Assembly (NCBI GenBank): GCA_014529385.2
Contig: CM043953.1
Span: 85,710,342-85,774,341 of the forward strand
Reading direction: 5' to 3'
Source of the DNA: Adiantum capillus-veneris
Lineage: Eukaryota > Streptophyta > Polypodiopsida > Polypodiales > Pteridaceae
Length of the DNA: 64,000 nt
A model generated the notes under the pieces. That model was not told the DNA's origin. It worked only from the letters and a program-made list of their open reading frames with translations, and ran no database searches. This document shows, piece after piece, positions 44,056 through 56,144 of this stretch. How positions within the stretch are numbered: position 1 is the first letter of the stretch; each line of letters begins with the position of its first letter. The position numbers and the translations under genes are program-made.

Positions 44056-46611
44056 CCGGTTAGAGACCGTGCAAGAGGAGCAGCCAGAGTTGAAGAAAGG
44101 AAAGAAAGAAACCGTACAAGTGCCGATCAAAGAGACAAAATCACAGAAAGCGGCACGGCTCGAAAGATTAATGGAAAGCTTCAGAGAGGAAAGAGCACTC
44201 AAAGGAGATTTGAGTGAGTTATGGAAGCCGTCCGTGGAAACCATGTCGGGATCATTCCGAAGGGTGCACAGAGATAGGTTTGAAGATTATATCAAAATTT
44301 TTGAGATCCTTGATGCTACGGCAGAAAATATCTCAAATGTACCATTTACATAAGTAGAAGTGGATGAAGTACGATGACAACTTCTAGAAGAGCAGGAAGG
44401 CCAAGAGAGAGAGAGAAAGACATAGGCGGGATAGGGACTTCAAGAAAAAGCCGGCAACTCCACCGTCAAGCTTGGAGTCCAGCCTACCACCATCACCACC
44501 TCCTCGTAGCCCTCCACAAACCCAACAAAAGGAGGAGCTAGACAAATTTGAAGATCAAGAAGATTCAAGGCAAGAACAGAGCCAAGAGCAAGAGCAAAAA
44601 GAAGAAGTAAGCCCAAAGATGAGCAGCAACAACCAGATGAAGCAAGGTTTAGCACATTTCTTGATCTACTAGCTGCTGGATATTCAAAAGAAGAGGCATC
44701 TATAGTAGCATTTGACTTGGCAAGCACAGGGCCCAAAGAACAGAAGTAGAGCCTGAGGTTAGTGGAACTAAAAGAGATGGCCATTGATACAGTGGACCTA
44801 TAGCCACCCACCAATGATTGGGATGTGGTGATGAAAAAGCTAACCGGGCTTAGGGCACAATCGCTGGCCACGCAAAGTGAGATGGCTAATCTCAAAGCCA
44901 ATGAAATCCTGATCAAATCTGAAGTCGACACACTACAAAGACAAAGCCAAGGGCATATAGAGAAAGAAGCAGAGCTGCAAGCCAGTTCGGCCACAGCATG
45001 GCAAAGATGCCAGGAGATTGAAAGAGAAAATCAGGCATCACCTCAAAGACTGCAAGGAGTTGAAGACAAATACAGAAAATGTAGCAAGGCATTGACAGAT
45101 GTAGAGATGGAAAGGGATAACCTAAACCTACAACTTGCTGAAGAATCCAAGGAAGCAAAAACACTGAGAAATGACAAGGAAAAGGTAGAGCTAGAGAATG
45201 AGGCGAGCTAGGATGAGGTCATCGAGCTTAAAGACCAGATGAAAGTCAAAGATCAAACCATTCAACACCTACGGGCATCTCCTGCCAGAGTCATAACTAC
45301 TAGCTCGACTGACACCACTTCAGAGACAGAGCTTTATGATGAACAAATGAAAGAGCTCCAAAAGAAGTTAACCTTAGAGAAAAAGCAGAAGCTGATGATG
45401 GCCGAGGGCTCAGTGGTTATGTAAAACCGCATGGAAGAAGAAAGCACAGCAATGAAGAAGGAGCTAGAATCCATCAAGAGAAAGCTCGAGGAGGCGGAAA
45501 AGATAAATGCCGATTTGAACCACCTCCTTGTGAATACAGGAGAGCAAGTGGAAGTGGAGAAGAAAACATTTCAGAAGTAGATAGAAGAACTGAAAGGCCA
45601 GCAGCCAACAGAAGAGCAGTTTAGCACTGGGCGAGCAGCCATGGAAGGAGTAGAATTAGAGAATGTGGCAGATCCAGTGGACACCACCATGCACGAGGAA
45701 ATCCTTGTAAGACCCTCTCAAGAGCCACAAGATCTGACACAAGAAGAAGACAAGAAGCTGCAAAAGGCAATGGAAGCAGCAGTCAAAGACACAGCAAAAG
45801 AAGCCTTGGAATGGGAGCAGAGGGTCTTTAAATCAATGACTATTTAGATGATAGATGCCAGCAACCTTCGGCGTGAATGGCTACAGCCCTCTCTCCCATA
45901 TCCTGTGCTAAAATATGAAGCTGCCACAATCAACAAGCAGATTAGAGAGGAGCCCATAGTGCCAATGTACAAAGCAGACATCTCCAAGAGTGAAGGGGTA
46001 AAGTTGATACTCAACTCTGAGCCTAGGTGGAGAAAGGCATGGCTGACAAAGTATCCATAGTATCTCATCGATCTGGTAGAGGAACCTAAAGTCATCAGAG
46101 ATAACCTCAGTTTCTGCCCTCTACCAAGGATAAGGACGTGGAAGGCCCATGAGCTATTGCAAAGAAGCCAACCTACTTGGCTAAATTACCCAAAGCTGCC
46201 AGGGTCAAAGGCAGGCAACAGAATAAGTGTTCAATACATGGTGAAAACCCTGATGGGCGCCATCAAATTGTTCACTGGCTCGCCTGACGTATCTTGCATC
46301 ATGATGCAAAAGATATGTAAAACACTTTTGGAAGTCTTTGAGACATTCAAACCAAGCCAGGCGTGATAGACAGTATCTTCTTCTTTCAAGATATATACAA
46401 ATTCGCATATGATCTGTCTGGTCAGCCATCCCACGAGGTGATACATGCATTGTATCAAAGGATTATGTTTTTGCCATCCTATCACCTCCAGGCCTTTGAA
46501 GAAGCTTTCTACACCGACTTATTCACAATCAGCACAGATATATTCGGCCCGACGCTATTGGCTCCACATGCAAGATATGAATCACTGCTCAAGATGAGAG
46601 AAAGCCTATGA
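44056..46611 (+). pseudogene. Family A coiled-coil ORF, plus-strand copy
   Basis: Matches the minus-strand ORF at 14,208-16,740 in order: LERLMESFREERALKGDL (44,069-44,353), Pro/Glu-rich part, KLTGLRAQSLATQSEMANL and the coiled coil (44,825-45,211, 45,239-45,424), REWLQPSLPYPVLKY (45,848-46,060) and FLPSYHLQAFEEAFYTD (46,363-46,611). Stops at 44,351, 45,208, 45,422 and others break it. The N-terminal globular part present at 16,500-17,634 is absent and replaced by gag. It ends 38 bp before the polypurine tract. Confidence 0.75.
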
Positions 46612-46649
46612 TGAAGAAGCATCTCAACAACCATGTCGAGGATGTCATG

Positions 46650-46666
46650 AAAAAGGAGGGGAGGAG
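46650..46666 (+). other. Polypurine tract of the chimeric element
   Basis: AAAAAGGAGGGGAGGAG directly before the family A LTR, as in the minus-strand element. Confidence 0.85.
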
Positions 46667-47584
46667 TGTTAGAAGCTGGACATACCCTACGAAAAATGAC
46701 TGCTCGGCGGATTATTATTTTTTGTAATTAATCATTTATTAAGGAAACCCGACATTTCACCTTTGTAAATATTGGGGCTTACAGAAGTTTCCAGATTGTA
46801 TCCCAGTTTTGACATTTGGATTGATTGGATGGTTAAATTGGAACATTAGGGTTTGAGAATTGTAAGGTATTTATACCACTTTTTGACCCTAATGAAAAAA
46901 TCTTCTGTCATTTTTAAAAAGTTTTGAAGTATGTGAGTGAGCGTATTGTGTACGAGAGAGAGTGAGAGCTTCATCTTGATGCTACGCATGCATCAGTGGT
47001 CAGAATCGAGTGCAGAGAAGTGCAGCGTGTTGCCCCCGATGAGAGCTACGCGCCAATACCTACATTGCACGCATACGGTCTGGTTTTGTGAGCTCCATCT
47101 GGTGATTCGGTGAGCATACGTTATCCGTTTTCGCATTTCAGCATATCCACGCATGTGCATTAAGTAGACCTACACATTAGGAACTTTAAATTTCAAAAAC
47201 AACGACCTGCAAATTTCCGCCAGACATCCTACGTGATTTTGCACCAGGTGTTTTGGGTTGGGATTTTGGTTCATAGACCTTAGGGAGAGCGACCTATTGG
47301 TGTTAGTAGGGTCTGCTTCAAGTTATGTGGCATTTCGAGATTGTTTGATGGGTATTCGGCTCTAGAAAGCGTTGTAGGAAGTTTCCTCTTATGCACTCCT
47401 AAAGGCTATAGCTTAGACATTGGGTAGAGACCTCTGTAGGAATTAGTTAGGAGTCGGTCGAGTGTAGGTTGACACCCTATGCTTGCTTCCACGCGCCTAC
47501 AGGTCGAGCTTTGTCCTTAGCTGACAAATCTTGTTAGGTGAGTTCTCGTTGTGCTGACAACCGTCGCGGCGTATCCGTCCAACA
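46667..47584 (+). repeat. 3' LTR, family A (plus orientation)
   Basis: Opens TGTTAGAAGCTGGACA and ends CCGTCCAACA; 918 bp, the third copy in the window. A TATTTATA box at 46,868-46,875 is a candidate core promoter. GACATCCTACGTG at 47,223-47,235 is a half copy of the family A leader palindrome. No 5' partner is found in this orientation. Confidence 0.9.
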
Positions 47585-47586
47585 AT

Positions 47587-48082
47587 TGTTAATCAGAATC
47601 CATTTCCGAATAGCACATTGCCATCATTGCATTCCTTGTCTCTTTCTCTACAATCTAAGTGTAATCATTTTCAATTCTATTGTGGTTTCCGACGCATTTT
47701 CTGTGAGCAAAATGCATTGATTTGGAGGTTAAAATGGTTGTTTTTTGATGTTTTGACCATGGATAAGTGTTTCTATGCTTAAGGAGGACCTTTTCGAGTA
47801 TGGTTTTTGCACATTTTTTGTGATGGATCGTGATTTATGTAGAATTCAGCCTGTAAGTGTTGTGATACATTTCCTTAAGTTTCATTGCACACGGAATTCG
47901 TTTGGATGCTGAAAAGGCATGATGACCTAGAGCCCTCCGAGTAGCCCTCTGAGTTCACTTTGGTGAGATTGACACTCTCATTAAGTCTCCGTGCACCATC
48001 CCGAGTCGCTTCCATGCATATTAGCATTATGCTAGTACAAAAGAGCTATGCTATACTCGTCCGTCACGGCGACCCGGTAACA
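47587..48082 (+). repeat. 5' LTR of family B (copy 2), complete
   Basis: Runs from TGTTAATCAG to GGTAACA, 496 bp, with TGTTA/TAACA as matching ends. Followed directly by the primer site. It starts two bases after the end of the family A LTR. No family B 3' LTR is found in the window. Confidence 0.8.
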
Positions 48083-48101
48083 TTGGCGCCCCCGCCGAGG
48101 A
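48083..48101 (+). other. Primer binding site of family B copy 2
   Basis: TTGGCGCCCCCGCCGAGG directly behind the LTR, with the TGGCGCC opening intact, unlike copy 1. Confidence 0.75.
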
Positions 48102-48630
48102 AGCCGATCCTTAGGTGGTGAGTGACTTAGTGTACAAAAAAATCTCCCTTCAAAGCTTTTGAAACCCATTCCGCTTACACATAGACAGTGAAGCAGCTAG
48201 ACGTAGGTTTAGTGCTTGGTAGAGACTGGAGTCCGAGACTAGCCAGTGCTACTCCTTTAGAGCAAAGAAAGCTGTGAGTGAAGTACAAGATAGTATTTCG
48301 TTCTTTGACTTTCACATGCTTGGAAAGGGGCTATTCCACCACACAGTTTGTTGTTATGTTTGTGTTGTTAAGCTCACTTACTTCGCAGATTCATTTCAAT
48401 TTATAGAAGTAGGTTAGGAAACAAATTACACCATCATTTGGGGCCAAAAGGATTGAGGAACAAACTGTCACAAACCTTATTTTGGTGTTGAAGACCATAA
48501 CTTTGAAAAGTTGAAGAAGTGATGGTCAGAGCTTCAAAACCTGACCAAACCCAGCAAAACCTTCAAAAAGGGGGATAAAAGAACTTGTTGAACAAGGCTG
48601 TGCAAAAAATTTCCAAATTCAAAGTCCAAC

Positions 48631-49761
48631 ATGGATCGCGGTCCATGTACCTTTTTGGCAAAATGAGATAAAACTATTTCCTTTGGAACAAGCTCTCAAG
48701 CATCAGAACCTTGAGTTTCGTCAGAAATACAGTGCTAGAAGATCATAAGAATCAAAAGATTCAGTGAGCAGAGAAAAGCCTTGTAAATTTGAAAAAACAG
48801 GGAAAAACTGAACTTTTACTTGTCCAAATTCAAAAAGGGATGAGAATTGGGATTAACTAGAAGCAGAGAACCAACTAAACCAAATTTCATGTCCAAATGT
48901 TTCTCAACCTGGATCACAATCCATGTTCCAGGTAGACATCTAATAGTAAGATTTGACCAGTGTACTCCTGATTACTAGTTGAACAACTATTTCAAAAGGA
49001 GCCATAGACAAAAAGTGAAAAAATCTGATCAAAATACCAAAAAAGGAGTTTTTGAAAAAAAACCCGCAAAACAGACAAAAAATCTTGCTTTTCACTTGGA
49101 GAAAATTGATCAAATTTGGGGAAAAGAATCACCATACCTTGTGTGACCAGCTCACAAATTATCAATTCAAAATCTTGCCAAACATGGATTGCAATCCATG
49201 TACCTTTTTGAAATTTTGAGCTGATAATGGGCACAGCCGGGGGTTCACTATGTGTAAAACTATCATATCACGTGCGTTCAATAAATGTTTGTAAAACCCC
49301 TTATCTGTGAATTTTGTTAGGAACATAATATACCCTTTTCTTTTACAATCTGTAAGTTTTTTTCAAATTTGAAAAAATAATACCCTTATATTTTTCAAAA
49401 CCATATAGCCAGCGTCATAGGCCCAAGACTAGCTATGCGATAAGTTTAAGTGCATTTTGACACAAAGGAACATGGATCACGATCCATGTTTCCTTGACAC
49501 ATTTTGACACCAAACTGGCACCATAGCTAGAGGGCATCACAGAGAGTCTAGTGGTCCTTTGAGAGTTGAATTTGGATGCAAAACACCATCCCACAAGCCC
49601 AGAACTAATAGAAGCTCAGGCAAAGTGATAGAATCAACTTAGCCTCCAATCCAGAGGTTCATTTATAAAAATTTTGATACCATAAGACCTCTTAATCATG
49701 TTAAAATTGATGTTAGCAACAAAAGTTCATTTGGATTCCCAACATGGATCGCGATCCATGT
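48631..49761. repeat. Array of five palindromes in the family B leader, copy 2
   Basis: Palindromes at 48,631-48,650, 48,910-48,923, 49,182-49,201, 49,470-49,489 and 49,742-49,761, with spacings of about 276, 275, 288 and 272 bp. Compared with copy 1, several have single changes at the centre (CGTGG to CGCGG, CACGA to CACAA, GCGA to GCAA). Confidence 0.85.
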
Positions 49762-50076
49762 ACCTCTGAGTCAGAACAGAAATAGAAATTTACCACACAA
49801 AGAGCTAGTCCACATTAACCTAGTGGTTCTTTCAAAATTGAAATTGGACCTAAACTGTTGAGGTTGTGTAAGGAATTGTGTGCTACTGAAAAACCTAGAT
49901 AAGTTTTGTCGATTAAAAGTAAGAACTAACAAGAACAACTGTAAGCTCACACCTATCAAGCAATATCTTGACAGGTTGCAGGTACTAGAGAATACTACCC
50001 AGCAAGCAAGGTCAAATAGGAGATTCAAACTATTTAATGAGGTAACTCGGATTGGATTTTTTAATACCAATCCTTC

Positions 50077-52653
50077 ATGAATTTGCGATCAGGAAGATTG
50101 CACCAGAATAGGAATCCAAGAATCTTTGATCAAGGGAGTAATCACTCGACAAAAGAAAGTGTGAATCAGAGACCACTGCCGCCTTTGGAACCCATTTTAG
50201 AGGAGAGTTTCTGTAACACTTCATCTGAGAGACCATACAGCCTCATGATTGAAGATTCTAACAAGTCAAACCCTAAGGGAACAGCTTCAATGGGTGCAGG
50301 TCCTTGTCAGCCTGCATCTGATGTAAAATTGTTGTATTTGAAGTTTCATTTTGAAAATGTGCTTAAGGACAAAATCTATAAGGATGGAATGGATTAAGTT
50401 GGAAAATAATCCGAGCGAGTTTAGAGACCTTATAGATGTTGATTATGATAGGGATCGATATTTTGAACGAGAGGGAATAATGTACCTGGTGGTTCATAAC
50501 CCTTTTATTGTGGATAAATAGGGAATGATTGGCACCAAGGACAAGGTAGATAATGAGATGGCCGATGAACCACCCAAAATGGAGAAACAAAACAGGATAC
50601 TCAGGCGCACCAATGAGGCAGAGCGCCTTAACACAGACAACACGTAAGTGGGTCTTTGTAAGTTCAATAATGGAAAACAAACACTCTATTACAGATGTGA
50701 CGAGCCTCGCATCAAGGAATTGATGGACCAAAAAAACTTGTATGTTTACACGTGCAATGGATCGTAAGTAATTAGAGAGTTATACATTGGAGGACCAATC
50801 CACCAATACTACGTAAATCTGGAAAAGGTAAAAACGAGGAGTACTCACACCAGACCTGAGACTGTACCCTCTAAGACCCTTGAGAACAAGGGTGGAGGAT
50901 TATTATAATTCATGAACATGAACGAGTTCTAAAAATAGGACCTTTAGGATTGACGGCGTCTAGGGCTTCAATGAGCACACATAGGGACATTACTATTTCT
51001 GACATCACTTACACCACTAGAGTCCCTCCAACTATTACACGGGATCGACTTGACAAACGTATAGCGGATAGGATACCATTGGTAGTACTAAGAGGAGATT
51101 ACGACCCTAGAGAAGCCACACCAGGCGGACTAGGTGTTGTTAGAATGATTGCAGAGGCCAGACGTATGTGACCATCTCAGGTGGAAAAATGTGTATCCAA
51201 AAATTATAATGGATTTGGATATCCGTATGCCCAGGTTTCAATCTTCTAACAAGTGTTGAGAGTGGAACATGTAACTCATTTCCACACTCAATATGAAGAT
51301 TTTGGGTTGACATTATAAGGTATTGTCTTGACTTGGTTCCAACCATTAAACAACTTGGAATTCCCAAGTATTGAGCAACTTCTCCGCGAATTGGCTGAGG
51401 AATTCTCAAAGAGGGGGATCAATCATAACACTGTCTCCCAAATCTATGCATTTAGGAAAAAGGAGAAAGAGAAAGTGAAGGAAGCATCACTTTGTTTCAA
51501 GCAGTACATAGGAAGATTCCCTGATCAAGAACTACCTCAGGATGAAAGACTATCAGTCCTTTTCATAGAAGGATTGCGAAATGACACGCTCAAAAAGGAC
51601 TTGCACTTGAAGGATGTGTAACTTTTGAGCAAGTCACAAAAGAGGTGTTGTATCTGGTAGATAATTGCAAGGCATATGAGGAGGTTACTGAAGACATAGA
51701 TCAGGGGACAAGTAGCACCTCTTCAGCCACTAGTGAGTCCACGACAAAATTGGGAGGGCAAAACCCAAGTGTGCCAGACGTTGATTAAATGATCGCTGAA
51801 GTGATCAGGAGGATAAACCAAGGAAACGGGACGAACCCAAACACACGACCACCGCCCACCCAAAAATGTGACACTTGTGGAGGAGATCACCCACGAGTGT
51901 TGCAACCTTTCACAAAGGCCAGGAGTAAATGCATAGCGAATACTGAAGTGGTGTGCTATCGAACAAAAATGGACAGACCATGAAACTCACAAATGTTTCT
52001 ATAATCGGAACCATGTGAGAGAGAGATAAAATGGACCACATGGAGGACAACAATTTCCGCCACCTCCAAGATACCAAGTAGGACCAAATAACTTAATCTT
52101 GGGGCACAAAAAATCTCAACCTATGTTAGGACATCAACCTCCGTTACCCTAGGAGAATAGGGCTATGGTAAGGATTTCTCAACCCATAGAACCACCTTCT
52201 GATCAGAGTATGGTCCAAGTAGTCTCATATTGGGAAGATTCAGACAATACTTACGAGAGGGGATTTCATGGGAATGCATATGCTCCAAAGGGACACAATC
52301 CATAGATAATTCTTGAAGAGATGTCCCAGCCCTCATACATAGCACAACCAACTGAAAACCATTACTTGGTCGATGAGAATATGCTCATGTTCATGGAAAA
52401 TCACGGCTACAAACCTAGGGGCTATCCTCCTAGAGCATGACAACCGATGGGGGCTTCAGAAGATTCTTCACCACCTGTAGGACCATCCTATGAATGTGGT
52501 GATGCTCATTGGACAAGAGTTTGTCTAAACAAAGGAGAAATGGTGAAACTTTTTGGATTCTATGATGGATGCACGACTGACCATCTCATTCCACACTGTC
52601 CCAAAAACCTTGACAACAATTTCAGCCTAATACTTATTTCTAGTCCTCACTAA
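50077..52653 (+). pseudogene. Family B gag 1 remnant (copy 2)
   Basis: Starts MNLRSGRLHQNRNPRIFDQ at 50,077, open to 50,397. Further parts: 50,950-51,171 (ITYTTRVPPTITRDRLDKR), the capsid-like 51,328-51,621 with RGINHNTVSQI, DQELPQDERLSVLFIEGL and KKDLHLKD, then stops, and a zinc knuckle region at 52,447-52,653 where the first knuckle reads SYECGDAHWTRVC (first Cys changed to Ser). It is somewhat better preserved than copy 1 in the capsid part, but not functional. Confidence 0.75.
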
Positions 52654-53261
52654 TTGAACCGCCTAGATCATCAGTAGCTATGAACTCTAACAATGGAATA
52701 GCTATTTGAAGAGACCAGCTCCCATTCCATTTTGGCAACCACGGTGGCTAGAGCTGATTACTCTTAGACCAACGAGATATGTCTCCTAGTTAGAATTCTT
52801 AGCTACAAACATGTTGCCCAAAGTCAGTCATAGTTGAAAATCGTCAACCCGGTTGCACGCTGACTCCACACAAGTCGACCCTATTCCAGAAGTGTGAGCA
52901 AGAGATTCCGATACTAAGAGGGACCCCGAGAGTACGACTAAGGCTCAATAAGAGAAGATTAATGCTAAAGAGGCGAGAGACTCTGAACATTCTAGTCGCT
53001 CAAGGAAGAGGAGGACTGAGCATGAGGAACACAAAACCAGGACTCAAGGTTCTCAGTCCACACACAAGATAGCTGAGGCCAAGGGTAGCAAATGTAGTCA
53101 TCATAGTACAAGCAAAAAGGCCAGGGTAGAGATTGAGAGAGAAACTAAAAGGAAGGTCATGGGATGCCAACCCTCATCATTACTGAAAGTCATCAAAACG
53201 CAATCAGGCTACCAAGACCAGAAGAACTAGAGATGATACAGACAAGTATGATTATACTTCT

Positions 53262-53427
53262 TCATTAAATATCTCTTTTTCATTGTTCAAAGGTGGAAAA
53301 AAAGACGATCATGAAGTCCACATTCAAGCCTTTGAGCAATATAACGAATAAAATCATATTGATGAAGATGATTGGGGAGAATATTTTCCTCAAACATTAA
53401 AGGATACGGAAAGAAAATGGTGAGTGG
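53262..53427 (+). pseudogene. Start of the second gag-like domain, family B copy 2
   Basis: Matches 5,346-5,511 up to the KDAARKW position and then stops matching; a TAA at 53,350 also interrupts it. What follows (GTGAGTGGCATAAAATGG) is unrelated to copy 1. Confidence 0.7.
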
Positions 53428-55498
53428 CATAAAATGGTAACCATCTTTTTGCAACATTTGTCAGCCTACTCAACGTCCTCTTCCTCATATGTGTATATAT
53501 TTTTCTACGCTATTAAGTTATCTAGAGTAAATTCCCCCTCTTCGTTTAACCTTTGTGGAGACACATACATTATACTCTTCCCAAAAATGTCACCTTAGTC
53601 ATATATTTATATTACCACCCTTTTCTTTTTTGCTTTGTAAATAGAATAAGCATACAATAACCAACTATATACCCCCAAACTTTCTTACCTCTTGTGAATT
53701 AGTAGTAGAAAAATAATATATCCATCTTCCACCCCATATAGATAAATTCCCATGGAAATCAACTCTCCACTTGTCTTTACCAAAGATTATGGTCCCTCTC
53801 TACAAGTCTTCTATGCCCCCTACATAGGTGGCCCAATATCTCTTAAGAATATACATATAGTTTCTCTCCTTTCAAAAAGACTCCAATTGTATATTCTTTC
53901 CACAAGAAAATAATATTGGGCCCTCCTCTATTTGTTTAAGCATCATAGCCTTTTGAAAAAGCATGATTCCCCTTGGATGCATACAAGCAAAGGGCCCATA
54001 CAAGAAGACTTGGAAGCAAAAGGTTCCCTAGCCTAGTGTGGACCTTCCAACCGAATTCCTTGGTGCATGGGCGTGAAGAATAGTCCAAATTCATATCAAA
54101 CATGTTGAGAAGGTCAATTTTTCCTTTTGAAGCATGTCATTCCGAGCTACAAGTAAAAAGTTATGGTCAAAATAGTGTAAATTTGTCAGATTCGCAGCAA
54201 AAGGGAACTGTAAATCAAGTAAATCAAGAGGGTGAGATCTTATTTTTCCCCTACTCATCTTCTAGAAGAGCAATGAGTGTTCAAGGTCACTTGCATGTGA
54301 TGGGACCAACCTAAAGATGCTTTCTAAATGCCAAGACAGACAAGTTGAGATACCCCGCAGGAGCCACCCGTAGAGCCTCATGGTGGGGCCCACCTACATT
54401 ATGCACCCCTATGGAGCCTTCACGGTCTAAAATGATATTTTTGGTGAATAAATAGTCCCTTTTATGTCCAATATTCAATGAGTGGTCAAAGGACACTTAA
54501 TTAGGTCTAATCACTTACTCTAATTAAGTGTAGCATAATCCCACTCCTACACAACTATAAATAGCCCCCCTTGGAGAGACTCAAGGACACACACCTATAT
54601 TTTCAACTTCATGTTGCTTCTTGATCAATAGTAGAGAAAACCCCAACTCTCCCTCTTTCACATCCTCCCTCCTAACCCTCCTCTTTGGAGGAAGTGCAAC
54701 TCTATTCTCCACTCTTTCCATTCTACAATCTCTTACTCCATCAACCCAATAAATCATTTGTAGCACCTCTATAACTTGTAAATACATCATGATCTCTCTC
54801 ATGGTTATGTTAATGATCATGAAATCATCTTCAAAACTTTCAAGTGTCGCAATTCGTGATGGTTAGCCAGCGTCTGTCCTCCCCTTAAAAGGTGTGCGAG
54901 AAATCAAGTAAGTGTTCTATTCTCAATTTACCATTGGTTTGTTTCTCCACACTTATTCAATTGGTCTAAAGAAATTTCTCATTCCAACTCTCTTTTGCTT
55001 CATTACATATGCATGTGGCTACCTCTCATGGTGATTTTATTTGTGTCACGGCATTGCATAGATGGAGATGAGCTCTCTATGCAAAGTGTGTTAGTTTGAT
55101 GTAAGTGATTCTCTTGTGTGTTTGAGAGGCAAGTCTTGTACGCATGATTTTTTGATGAGTGCTTGAGAAAGGAAGAGTTTGGATGTATTATGGGTATTCT
55201 TATGGGGAGAAGGTGAATGCTATTCCACAAATTGCATATTTCATTTTGATGCACGGCATTGGGTTGCATAATCGTTGATGGTGTTCAAGTGTCCAAAGTG
55301 CAAATAGAGTAAGGGGGTTTTCAAAGTGTGTTGCTTGAGTGGGTGAGTGTAAGTGTTATTTTGATTGGTTTCCTTCTCCACTCCCAAAAGAAGGTGGTGC
55401 CCCAAGTAGTGTGCGTACCTCTTTACAAACATTTTGTGAGGGTAGGCCCATTGGTTTGGGTTTAGAGGCCCCATTTCAAAAAGCTCGCCCTCATAAAG
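53428..55498 (+). other. 5' region (probable LTR) of gag element E
   Basis: No coding sequence recognised in 2 kb. A good TATA box, TATAAATA at 54,556-54,563, lies about 940 bp before the primer-site-like sequence. This fits an LTR promoter, but the LTR borders and a second copy are not seen. 53,430-54,000 is AT-rich without structure. Confidence 0.4.
54556..54563 (+). promoter_or_regulatory. TATA box (putative LTR promoter of element E)
   Basis: CTATAAATAGCCCCCC is a strong plant TATA context, followed by an A/C-rich start region about 30 bp on. Confidence 0.5.
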
Positions 55499-55516
55499 TG
55501 GTGCCCCCACTGAGGA
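55499..55516 (+). other. Primer-binding-site-like sequence of element E
   Basis: TGGTGCCCCCACTGAGGA, nearly identical to the site at 43,180. The usual CA end of an LTR is not seen directly before it. Confidence 0.55.
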
Positions 55517-56144
55517 ACATATTTCCAAGTTACCTTCAAATTTTTTAGTGATGAACAATGGAGTTCCCATCTATCCATTTCATTTTGCACAACACATTAG
55601 AGTAAATGTTCACATAGATAGAAAAGTCTTTTTCTAGCAACGCATTGTTTTTATGTTTAGTGCAAAAAGACTTAGAGAAATACTGGCATCACCCAATCCA
55701 TTTATACTTCCAATCATCAATTATGAAACTTCTTTTGATGTTCACGTTTTCATTTTGTTTTAAAGGCGGGAACAAGGAGTGGTGAAGGGGTGCTCAAGGG
55801 CCATATGAAGGAACGAGGTCTTCAAACCAACAATGAGGAGTAGCACATGAATCACGATCAAAACAATGAACCTTTTAGGCCTATTGCTCGGCAATCCATT
55901 CATATAATCATTGCAACTAAGTTTAGGTTTCAATCTATCATAAGGAGGATATTTGGATCCACTCGCCTCAATGAAATCAATGCTTCAATTAATCCATTTA
56001 TTCTACCTATGATAAAGTACGAATTAACAATGGATGTGTACATCTTCATTTTATTGTAATCAGATTTATAGTGTCAACAATCTTGTGCGGCCCGTAAGAG
56101 AAAAGTTTCTTTAAAAAAAAGAAATTTCAAAAAGTCTAAACAAA

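Larger units (their letters stand above)
47587..53427 (+). mobile_element. Family B LTR retroelement, copy 2 (truncated)
   Basis: Same layout as copy 1 at 1-5,511, but with the whole 5' LTR. Copy 2 has about 70 bp behind the gag start that copy 1 lost, and lacks about 66 bp near 50,750 that copy 1 keeps (2,815-2,880). It breaks off at 53,427 inside the second gag-like domain. Confidence 0.8.
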
